From: J014 sp964486055
Lineage (GTDB): Bacteria; Acidobacteriota; Blastocatellia; Pyrinomonadales; Pyrinomonadaceae
Direction: 5' to 3'
Assembly: GCA_964486055.1 (NCBI GenBank)
Contig: CAZALE010000009.1
Location: forward strand, 32,235 to 96,234
Length of the DNA: 64,000 nucleotides
Of this stretch, positions 35,594 to 43,236 are shown piece after piece. The position numbers and the translations under genes were made by a program. Within the stretch, counting starts at the first letter, position 1; each line of letters starts with the position of its first letter. Below the pieces are notes generated by a model. That model saw only the letters and a list, made by a program, of their open reading frames with translations. It was not told the DNA's origin and searched no databases.

Positions 35594-36415
35594 TCACAAT
35601 CGCTTGAATAGAATGGGGCGGCTAGGAGATGATTCAAGATTGAAAGGTGCTATCTGTAAATTCAATAGATATATGTCATCTTCGAGATCATTCGGGACGT
35701 ATATCAGCTCTGTTATTGTGTGATTTAAGCGGGTATCCTTAGTTATTTCACAGCTATCGCGCTCTACTTGCCAAAAAATTCTGTGATTCGATAATTTTCC
35801 CTCATCATATAATCTGTCGAGTGATGGTGTATCTATCAGAATATGATTGAATTTTCTTTGAACTATTAGGTCCATCGCCTCTGAAGAGAGAAATGGTGCT
35901 GAGGTCGAGTCCAAATACTTTCGGGTAAGTTTACTATCATCATTGGGAAGCGTACGAATTATTAAAGCCGTTGGGAATTTTGTATTCGTATTTATCTGGT
36001 CAAGCAGTTTTTCAAGTTTTTCGAGTGCAGTCTTGATTTTGTCTTTTGTTATTATTTTATCGCCCTTTTCAAGTGGCACTGCATAACTATCCGTGGTTTC
36101 GGCTGCGTTTATTGGTTCGATGGAGATTAGAAAAGCCAGCATCAAAGCATCTTTCAAACATTCATGTACATAGATTCTCTCATGGGTAATGTGTCCTACG
36201 CATTCCGTATGCGTTCCATTACATTGAGGAATTAATTTTACTTGGCTAAAATTACAACTTCCGCCTAGTCTAGTATCTCCGATGATCTTTTCAGTCTTAT
36301 AAGTTCGAGCAGAAGCCTCTTCGACGCCGTATGCATTAGGCTGGATCTCCCCGAATCGCAGTGGAATTGCTATTGATACTGGCTCATCGAGATTAAATAA
36401 ATTCAAGTCTGACAT
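35594..36415 (-). CDS. Cyclase/kynurenine-formamidase-like protein with altered metal motif
   Basis: 273 residues of the cyclase family (PF04199-like), metal-dependent hydrolases such as kynurenine formamidase. The family motif H-x-G-T-H-x-D-x-P-x-H appears here as C-N-G-T-H-T-E-C-V-G-H (near residues 63-73 of this start): the first His is Cys, the Asp is Glu and the Pro is Val. All substituted side chains except Val could still bind metal, so activity is possible but uncertain. The frame extends to a TTG at 36448 inside ftsK; the ATG at 36415, 7 nt after the ftsK stop, is preferred. No tryptophan-pathway genes are near. Confidence 0.7.
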   Translation of the reverse strand: MSDLNLFNLDEPVSIAIPLRFGEIQPNAYGVEEASARTYKTEKIIGDTRLGGSCNFSQVKLIPQCNGTHTECVGHITHERIYVHECLKDALMLAFLISIEPINAAETTDSYAVPLEKGDKIITKDKIKTALEKLEKLLDQINTNTKFPTALIIRTLPNDDSKLTRKYLDSTSAPFLSSEAMDLIVQRKFNHILIDTPSLDRLYDEGKLSNHRIFWQVERDSCEITKDTRLNHTITELIYVPNDLEDDIYLLNLQIAPFNLESSPSRPILFKRL

Positions 36416-36422
36416 TCTGTAA

Positions 36423-38783
36423 CTAAATTTGTTCCTGTTTTTGTTCAAAGTCTGCGAGTGCTTCGAAGGCGGCTTGAAGGACTGGTCTGGCTCTTAATGC
36501 GTTATCCATTTCACCGACATAACCTGCTCTTACCATTGCGTCCAGAATGGCTGCAGCTCTGCCATATCCTATTCTCAGATGTCTCTGTAGAAGCGAGGTT
36601 GAAGCACGCTTAGCATTCACAATTACTCTTAGAGCCTCCCAAAATAGAGGATCAGTATCCTCAAGGAAGTTTTCATCTTTTTCCATCTCATCCACAGTCT
36701 TAGTTATGGTTTCATCATACTCAGGTTTTCCTTGTGCCTTTATGTATTCAACTATCTTGAATATTTCCTTCTCATCGACAAATGCTCCATGGATGCGAAT
36801 AATTTGTGAGCTTCCTGGTGGTAGAAAGAGCATATCGCCTTTGCCTAAGAGTCTCTCGGCTCCATTTGTGTCGATTATGGTTCTAGAATCAACTTTCGAT
36901 GAAACCCTGAATGAGATTCTCGAGGGAAAGTTTGCTTTTATAAGACCTGTAATGACATCGACTGAAGGACGTTGAGTGGCTAGAACCAAATGAATTCCTA
37001 CGGCTCTCGCCATCTGCGCCAATCTTGTTATTGACTCTTCCACTTCTTTACCAGCTACCATCATCAAATCAGCAAGTTCGTCGATAATTATCACGATGTA
37101 AGGCATGCGTTTATAAGGTTTTCCATCTTCGTCGAGCTTACCCTCGGCATTGCGTTTCTCGATCTCAGAGTTATAACCATCAATGTTGCGTACGCCCCAG
37201 CCGGCCAGGTATTTATAGCGGCGTTCCATTTCTGAAACAGCCCATTTTAATGAGATAGCAGCGCGTTTTGGATCTGTTATTATAGGCGTGGCGAGATGAG
37301 GAATATCAGCGTAGAGGCCCAATTCAAGCCGTTTTGGATCAACCATTATGAACTTGACCTCGTTGGGTTTTGCTTTGTACAAGATTGAGACAATTAAAGC
37401 GTTGACACCTACGGATTTTCCAGAGCCAGTGGCGCCAGCAATTAATAAATGCGGCATCTTAGCCAAATCCGTCACGTAATTAGAGCCGTCGATGGTTTTA
37501 CCTAATGCAATTGTAAGCAGCGAGTCAGAATCCCGGAATTTTCTTGACTCTATTATCTCTCTCAAAAAGATGGTCTCACGTCGTGCATTTGGTACCTCTA
37601 TACCTACATATGCCTTTCCCGGGATGCGATCGATCCTTATGGAATCAGCTTTTAATGCCAAACAGAGGTCATCTGCCAGGCTAACTATCTTTGAGTATTT
37701 GACCCCAGGGTCTGGTTTAAATTCGTATGTGGTTACAACTGGCCCCTGACAAATATTAACTACACGACCAGTTACATTAAACTCCTTTGTTTTACTCATT
37801 ATTTGCTCAGCTATCGCTAATAGCTCTTCATCTCTCTGTTCGAGGTGAGGTGGAGGCGAAGTGAGAAAATCAAGAGGAGGAAACTGATAGTTTTCGAAAT
37901 TTTGTCGGACTTCTGGCTCGCCACTATGAGCCGCATTCTTCGGTGGAGAAGATATCATTTCTGCTTGCGGTTCAATCTCCTCAATAAATTCCTCAATAAA
38001 TTCATTAGATTGGTCATTACTTATACTGACTTCCTGTTGATTTTGTCCAATGTTAAGAGATTCGTGGTTATTTCTCTGGGGTTCGTCACTGTTTCTAATG
38101 ATTGCAGGCTCCACACCATTGGCTTGTTCAATTAATATCTTTGGTTTAATCTCTTCTGATTGAAGTCGCAGGTTTCTCCTCTCGATAGCTCTTTGTCTTC
38201 TTTCACGTCTCCAATCTTGATAGTTGCGTAATATTGCTTGCGCTTTTTCCAGGATTACGCGCAGGCTAATCTTGATTCCATCGATGAAATGACTCAACGA
38301 GAAACTAGTAATCAGCAAGACAGAAATGATTAGTGTAAAAGAAAGTAAGATTATAGCGCCTACCTTGCCGATTAAATACGAAAGAATTTTTGAGGTAATG
38401 CTGCCTGCGATAGCACCATAACCGCCGAATATAGATACAAGCCCAGAGCTGCTTAAAATGAATAGGAAAAAGCCTGTGATTTTACTAGTGTCGAAAAATG
38501 CCGATTTAGATCTAAATATTTGGAAGGATATAGTAATGAACAGTAGCGGAAGAGCGTAGGCAGCCCATCCGAGCGCACTTAATAAAATCGCAGAAAGATT
38601 AGAACCTACCACACCGACTAAATTTCTCACAGGCTCGTTGCTAGATGTAATTATAGAGGGATCAGTTTCGTTATATGAGATCAGAGAGAGAAGTATCAGT
38701 AAAGCAATGGCTATCAGCATTATGGCTACGACCTCGTCTGAATATGAAGTGTGTTTTTTCCTTCTCTCAATCTTGGTAGTCAT
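36423..38783 (-). CDS. ftsK: DNA translocase FtsK/SpoIIIE
   Basis: Septal DNA pump that clears chromosome termini during division. 786 residues: four N-terminal membrane helices (about 20-165), a charged linker (about 180-300), the RecA-like motor with Walker A GATGSGKSVGVN (near 444-455) and the Walker B IIIDELADLMM (near 560-570), and the C-terminal gamma winged helix beginning FWEALRVIV (near 700) that reads KOPS-type polar sequences. It lies between prfB and the cyclase gene; no good ribosome binding site precedes its ATG, so coupling to prfB is possible. Confidence 0.96.
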   Translation of the reverse strand: MTTKIERRKKHTSYSDEVVAIMLIAIALLILLSLISYNETDPSIITSSNEPVRNLVGVVGSNLSAILLSALGWAAYALPLLFITISFQIFRSKSAFFDTSKITGFFLFILSSSGLVSIFGGYGAIAGSITSKILSYLIGKVGAIILLSFTLIISVLLITSFSLSHFIDGIKISLRVILEKAQAILRNYQDWRRERRQRAIERRNLRLQSEEIKPKILIEQANGVEPAIIRNSDEPQRNNHESLNIGQNQQEVSISNDQSNEFIEEFIEEIEPQAEMISSPPKNAAHSGEPEVRQNFENYQFPPLDFLTSPPPHLEQRDEELLAIAEQIMSKTKEFNVTGRVVNICQGPVVTTYEFKPDPGVKYSKIVSLADDLCLALKADSIRIDRIPGKAYVGIEVPNARRETIFLREIIESRKFRDSDSLLTIALGKTIDGSNYVTDLAKMPHLLIAGATGSGKSVGVNALIVSILYKAKPNEVKFIMVDPKRLELGLYADIPHLATPIITDPKRAAISLKWAVSEMERRYKYLAGWGVRNIDGYNSEIEKRNAEGKLDEDGKPYKRMPYIVIIIDELADLMMVAGKEVEESITRLAQMARAVGIHLVLATQRPSVDVITGLIKANFPSRISFRVSSKVDSRTIIDTNGAERLLGKGDMLFLPPGSSQIIRIHGAFVDEKEIFKIVEYIKAQGKPEYDETITKTVDEMEKDENFLEDTDPLFWEALRVIVNAKRASTSLLQRHLRIGYGRAAAILDAMVRAGYVGEMDNALRARPVLQAAFEALADFEQKQEQI

Positions 38784-38791
38784 GTTGCCAA

Positions 38792-38830
38792 ATTAGATTG
38801 TCTTTTCGATGGATTAAATTGTCTTTTCGA
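38792..38830. repeat. 21-bp tandem near-repeat across the prfB stop codon
   Basis: Plus-strand positions 38792-38809 and 38813-38830 share 17 of 18 bases at 21-bp spacing. The second copy encodes the last residues of RF2 (Val-Glu-Lys-Thr-Ile-stop); the first is in the prfB-ftsK gap. This looks like a local tandem duplication. Confidence 0.75.
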
Positions 38831-39933
38831 CAGCCCTCTGTTTTTGTCTGAAAATCAGGTACTCGCGAATAAAATCGTCTATCTCTCCATCTAAAACCGC
38901 CTCAACATCAGTTCTTTCATATTTTGTTCTAGTGTCTTTTACCAGACGATATGGGTGAAGAGTATAGCTACGGATTTGTGATCCGAATGAAATCTCGCGT
39001 TTTGCAGCTTCGAGTTCAGCTGTCTCTGCTCTTCGTTTTTCTAACTCTAGTTCGTAGAGTCGCGAGCGCAGCACTTTCATAGCGGTTGCGCGATTTTGTA
39101 TCTGTGAACGTTGGTTTTGACAGGTTACTACTATGCCTGTCGGAATATGAGTTATCCTCACAGCGCTATCAGTAACGTTAACGTGTTGTCCGCCTGCTCC
39201 GGAGGATCTGAACGTATCGATCCTCAGATCTTTCTCGTGTATCTCAATTTCTATGTCATCATCTATTTCCGGTATAACGAACAATGACGCAAAGGAAGTT
39301 TCACGGCTAGCACCAGCATTGAATGGAGATATCCTCACCAATCGATGAACTCCAGCCTCACACGAGAGTAATCCATAAGCGTACTCACCCTCGACTCTAA
39401 AAGTGGCTGATTTTATACCGGCTTCACTACCGGGCTGAATGTCAATTACTTCTACCTCGAATCCTTTTCTCTCTGCCCATCTAACATACATTCGAAGTAA
39501 CATTTCTGCCCAATCTTGCGCGTCAGTACCACCTGCCCCCGCTTGTATCGAACAAATGGCATTTTTGATGTCTGATTCATTCGATAAAAGCATTTGTGTC
39601 TCAGCTTCACCGACCTCTTTCTCGAGCTTTTTTATCAATTGACATAACTCTTTGAGTGATTCCTCATCTGTTTCCGCAAATTCAAATAAAACCTCCGCAT
39701 CAGACAGAGATTTCTCAAACTCTCGCTGCTGCTCTATCGATTTTTCAAGAGAGCTTCTTCGGCGCAGCAACTTCTTCGCAGCTTCTGCATCGTCCCAGAA
39801 GTTCGGTGATGCCATTTGAATTTCAATTTTCTCTAGTTCAGCTTTTTTACTGGGCAGGTCAAAGAAACCTCCCTAGCTGATCAACTTTTGTTTTGAGCAC
39901 CTCGTACCTGTCTTTTAAATCAACTAAGTCCAT
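38814..39933 (-). CDS. prfB: Peptide chain release factor 2, with programmed +1 frameshift
   Basis: Recognises UAA and UGA and releases the peptide from the ribosome. The gene needs a +1 shift: a 24-codon first frame starts at ATG 39933 and ends CTT-TGA (39859-39864); skipping one T at 39861 joins it to the 348-codon second frame, which continues DLPSKKAELEKIEIQ before the conserved MASPNFWDD. Total 372 residues, normal for RF2. The SPF codon-recognition motif is in RISPFNAG and the catalytic GGQ in SSGAGGQHVN. The start overlaps the lnt stop by 10 nt. Reading only the uninterrupted frame would lose the N terminus. Confidence 0.97.
39858..39874 (-). promoter_or_regulatory. RF2 recoding site (autoregulatory +1 frameshift)
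   Basis: On the minus strand an internal Shine-Dalgarno-like AGGGAGG (39868-39874) is followed by TTT and then CTT-TGA-C (39858-39864). This is the known RF2 arrangement: low RF2 slows termination at the UGA and lets the tRNA-Leu slip from CUU to UUU. The in-frame stop is UGA, an RF2 codon, so the feedback is intact. Confidence 0.95.
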
Positions 39934-41489
39934 ATGCTTTTAAAAATATAGGCGGTAAAGGTAAAGATTAAACTTAAGATAGGCAGCCAATCTCCATACC
40001 TAACGTAGAGGGTTTTGTGGCCATCAGATTTCTGGATATTCCACACTCTTACCGCTTCCTCATAAGTGTTTGCTTCATCGAGGATCCGACCATCTTCAGT
40101 TATATACGCGGTAATGCCAACGTTTGTAGCCCGTATCAATGGGAGCTTTGTTTCAGCGGCCCGGAAAACAGCATTTGCTAAGTGCTGACGTAAAACAGGC
40201 GTTTTCCCCAAATATCCATCATTCGTCATTTCAATCAGCAAATTAGCCCCTCTTTTAGCATATTCTCGTGACAAGTTAGGAAAGTGTGACTCGAAGCAAA
40301 TCATCACGCCTATTTTTGCTTCCCCAAGAGGAAATAGATCGTATTCGCTACCAAACGCAAAATTGCCAACTAAAGTCGGCGCAACTTCTTTCATGAATTC
40401 CGGCACTGGAGCGTACTCACCAAACGGCACGAGAAACATTTTATCATATTGCCCAACTTTTTCTCCCTTTTCATTTATCATGATCGCTGAGTTAAAAAAG
40501 TTACCCTCTTTATCGTTGGGTTCTGCTGAATTAAATAGAAGTGAGACTCTATGGCGTGCCGTGAATTCATTGAAGAAATTGCGCTGATTTTCGTCGAGTC
40601 CATAAGAGAAATTCATCGGTGATTCCGGAAAGATTACCAGTATGGGTAGATGTTTTTGGGAGTTCAGATCTTTTAGAGCCTTCTCAGTCATCTCTATATG
40701 TCTCACCATTAGTTCATCCCACAAACGCTTATTTAACCCACTCATTGGTACATTGGGTTGTAAAACAATCGCAGTCCCTACTACATCGAGTTGAGGGCGT
40801 TCTTGCTTGACTAAAAAGCTGAAAGCTAACAAACCTGTTATGATTAACAAGACAGCGATACCCATAAAATCTACACGCTTTTTTTCAAGCATATCCTTTG
40901 TCAATAGCATCAAACATGCATTGAATCCCACAATGATCAATCCGACCAAGTAAATGCCGCCTATGGACGCAAATCCAACGATTTCTGGAACAAAAGCTTG
41001 AGAATATGCTATGGCGTTCCAGTTGTTGCCAGTAATCCAAAATCTTAAAAACTCTAGAGATATCCACAGGAATGGAGCAAATAAAACACCTCTAGTTCCA
41101 AACTGGCGGAAAAAGAAAAGCAAAACAGTGCTAAAAATCGCAATGAAAGACCCAACTAAAATTGTGCTGATAAAGATGAATAAATAAGCAATAATTACAG
41201 GTATTCCGCCATAATGAATTGGAGCATAGCTTAGCCACCAACAGCTGCCAAAGAAAAATGCTATTCCCCATATCCAACCTAGCAAAAACACCTGCTTGAA
41301 ACTTCTTAACGTGTAGATTGCCCAAAAGAAAGGGACTAAAGCATACCATGCAACCTGCCAAAAATCGAAATCAGGAAAAGCCGTTACAAGCAAAAGAGCT
41401 GAAAGCAAAGTTAAAATAAGTTGAGTTTTTAAACTTATGAGTTCATGCTTTAAAAAATTCATGAGCGAGGAAATAAACGGATTCTTCAT
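39924..41489 (-). CDS. lnt: Apolipoprotein N-acyltransferase
   Basis: Adds the third acyl chain to lipoproteins in the inner membrane, a mark of a diderm envelope. 521 residues from the ATG at 41489; the frame runs on to 41561 (545 residues), and neither start has a clear ribosome binding site. About seven N-terminal membrane helices precede the nitrilase-like domain. Catalytic residues are the Glu of VIFPESPMNF, the Lys of YDKMFLVPFGEYAP and the Cys of VMICFESHFP. The stop overlaps the prfB start by 10 nt, so prfB is translationally coupled to lnt. Confidence 0.93.
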   Translation of the reverse strand: MKNPFISSLMNFLKHELISLKTQLILTLLSALLLVTAFPDFDFWQVAWYALVPFFWAIYTLRSFKQVFLLGWIWGIAFFFGSCWWLSYAPIHYGGIPVIIAYLFIFISTILVGSFIAIFSTVLLFFFRQFGTRGVLFAPFLWISLEFLRFWITGNNWNAIAYSQAFVPEIVGFASIGGIYLVGLIIVGFNACLMLLTKDMLEKKRVDFMGIAVLLIITGLLAFSFLVKQERPQLDVVGTAIVLQPNVPMSGLNKRLWDELMVRHIEMTEKALKDLNSQKHLPILVIFPESPMNFSYGLDENQRNFFNEFTARHRVSLLFNSAEPNDKEGNFFNSAIMINEKGEKVGQYDKMFLVPFGEYAPVPEFMKEVAPTLVGNFAFGSEYDLFPLGEAKIGVMICFESHFPNLSREYAKRGANLLIEMTNDGYLGKTPVLRQHLANAVFRAAETKLPLIRATNVGITAYITEDGRILDEANTYEEAVRVWNIQKSDGHKTLYVRYGDWLPILSLIFTFTAYIFKSIWT

Positions 41490-41561
41490 GATCAAACAGT
41501 TTATCAGAACTAATAAAAAATTTCTTGGGAGTACTTTTTGAACCTTGATGTCAAAAATCAT

Positions 41562-42087
41562 TCAAAATTATATCAAAATGAACGATCTCTAAACATATAA
41601 CAACAAAATTTGTCATAGATAAACTGACGATTTTTGTCATTATTTCAACCTTCTGGTATTTTTTATGTCAAATTGAAAGGATTTATTCAGCAGGTCTGAT
41701 ATATCAGCTTCTCTGGGAAAGAAGGCGATAAAAATTTGGAAAAAGCAAATGTTTGCATAAAAAGGCGAGAACCCGATCAACTGATCGGGTTCGAAAAGGA
41801 AGGCAAAACTGAGGGAACGCTCGGAAGGTCAGTCAAGCGCAGTGGCCTACTACGCTTGGATGAGTGATGGCATGGCAGGCTCTTGACCAAATATCAAGCT
41901 ATCCACTTTTGCAGAGAGCACTTACTGTGCCAAATTGACTGAAAGATAGGACGAATTTTTTGCAAATTTTTCTGATAAGTCTTGGCTGATTACCTGATTT
42001 TCACATGAATTTATGGAGAGAATTTTAAGTTTTCAGACTTTTCGTCATTTTGATTAATGCGATTATTCGGCTTAAGGTAAATTTAAC
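41562..42087. other. Long intergenic region between divergent lnt and orphan gene
   Basis: About 530 nt without a plausible ORF. It holds a perfect 12-bp palindrome CTGATATATCAG (41696-41707), a strong hairpin (41769-41792) and a structured stretch at about 41825-41885, treated below as a candidate minus-strand RNA. Upstream elements for lnt must also lie here, but no consensus promoter for it was found. Confidence 0.5.
41759..41907 (-). ncRNA. Candidate structured RNA or lnt leader ending in an intrinsic terminator
   Basis: Read on the minus strand, an 11-bp perfect hairpin with a 2-nt loop (41792-41769) is followed 5 nt later by five T (41763-41759). Upstream, GGTCA and TGACC enclose about 60 nt that includes a CAAGCG/CGCTTG stem. 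Just before, TTGGCAC-N5-GTGCT (41933-41917) has the GG-N10-GC spacing of sigma-54 promoters, predicting a start near 41907 and an RNA of about 150 nt. I do not recognise the family; it could be a small RNA or an attenuator ahead of lnt. The ends are inferred. Confidence 0.35.
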
Positions 42088-42117
42088 TTGACTCGAAAAA
42101 AAAAAAGAAGTTAGAAT
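42088..42117 (+). promoter_or_regulatory. Putative promoter of the orphan secreted-protein gene
   Basis: TTGACT (42088-42093) and TAGAAT (42112-42117) are separated by 18 nt, most of it an A tract. Predicted start near 42124, about 15 nt before the ATG, leaving just room for the AAAGGAGGG ribosome binding site. Confidence 0.65.
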
Positions 42118-42138
42118 AAGGCGCGAAAGGAGGGAAGT

Positions 42139-42951
42139 ATGTCAAACCTGTGGACTCGGAAGCAAGCGTTATCTTCAGTGTGTATTTTTTTAGTGATAGT
42201 CGTCTTTGGATCTTACATTTTTGCTCAAACCACATATGAAGAGGTTCAAGGTGTAAAAAAGAGCTGCAGTGTAACATTTGCTAATTTGCCACAAGATCTA
42301 CCGAAAGGCGATTGGTCTGTTTCCTTTCATCCTTATTTAGGAGAAGATTTTTTGGATGCTCCAGTTATTGTTCAATCAGTTTCATCGAAACAGCTTTCGG
42401 TTGAAAAATTTGAGATACGCAACATCTCTAATAAACCAGTAAAAGCCATCAAGGTCAGATGGATTGTGTATGAAAATCAAAACAGGCGCAATATCCTGAT
42501 GCAGGGAGAGAGCAGAACCCTTCATTTTCGTAGGGAGCTTGCCGAAGGCGGAGCCGGTTTCATAAGGTTAAAAATAATCTCATTTTTTGATTTTTACCAC
42601 AGATTTGTTGTAGAAGGACAACTCAACAAGCATCTCAATGTAGATTTAGTGATCAGTGAAGTTATTTTTGCAGACGATTCATTTTGGAAGAGAGACGATG
42701 GAAAATTGTCAGATCTAAATCAAGAGCTACGAGCGAAATTATGGTCAAAAATGTTAGAATCGGCAGGGGACTGCGCCAAACAAAGATGCGTACCGAGACC
42801 TTCAGAGACAGTGAGAGGCGGAGTAGTCTATTCTTGCGCCTCGAGTGATTATAATGAGCGTTGTGTCGTAAGCGGGAATTTTGAATGTACTAATCAGTCG
42901 TGTTTCTCTTCAGGGGATAGTGGTAGTGAAATTGAAGTAACAGAAGTTTAA
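42139..42951 (+). CDS. Uncharacterised exported protein with Cys-rich C terminus
   Basis: 270 residues, not recognised. The N terminus (about 8-31) is a hydrophobic signal sequence or anchor ending near FAQTTYEE. The body resembles beta-sandwich proteins: SVEKFEIRNISNKPVKAIKV and the following KVRWIVYENQNRRN have the alternating pattern of an Ig-like strand pair. The C-terminal 60 residues contain seven or eight Cys (for example CAKQRCVPRP, YSCASSDYNERC, FECTNQSC), which could form disulfides outside the cytoplasm. It is a single-gene unit with its own promoter, strong ribosome binding site and terminator. Confidence 0.7.
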   Translation: MSNLWTRKQALSSVCIFLVIVVFGSYIFAQTTYEEVQGVKKSCSVTFANLPQDLPKGDWSVSFHPYLGEDFLDAPVIVQSVSSKQLSVEKFEIRNISNKPVKAIKVRWIVYENQNRRNILMQGESRTLHFRRELAEGGAGFIRLKIISFFDFYHRFVVEGQLNKHLNVDLVISEVIFADDSFWKRDDGKLSDLNQELRAKLWSKMLESAGDCAKQRCVPRPSETVRGGVVYSCASSDYNERCVVSGNFECTNQSCFSSGDSGSEIEVTEV

Positions 42952-42973
42952 GGGTTATGTCAAAACTTCAGTT

Positions 42974-43018
42974 AGAGCCGTACGACAGAGGAGCTGCCAT
43001 GCGGCTCTTTTGTTTTAT
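42974..43018 (+). terminator. Intrinsic terminator after the orphan exported-protein gene
   Basis: AGAGCCG (42974-42980) pairs with CGGCTCT (43002-43008), a perfect 7-bp stem with a 21-nt loop, followed by TTTTGTTTT. It starts 23 nt after the stop codon. Confidence 0.65.
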
Positions 43019-43236
43019 ATGTTACTGAAAAATCAAAATTACCATTTTAAGAGTTGCTTTATTTTGGCTTAAATTGCTCCACGAGGTGAGCTTATTTTCT
43101 CATTGTCTCAGAGTGAAAAAGCTTTCAAAAATAATCAGCCTCATTATTCTTAGATATTCTTAGGACTTTTGATGAAAATCCTTTTTGGATTACTCAGTGT
43201 CGAATCATCATTTATCGGTTTCGATATTAGACTTTA

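Noticed and set aside
38814..39933. prfB as a frameshifted pseudogene
   Set aside because: The break is exactly the programmed RF2 +1 site (AGGGAGG, CTT-TGA-C) and both parts are intact, so the gene is functional.
41769..41792. Hairpin as a plus-strand terminator
   Set aside because: On the plus strand it is followed by GAAAAGGAAGG, not T; the T tract is only on the minus-strand side, and no plus-strand gene precedes it.
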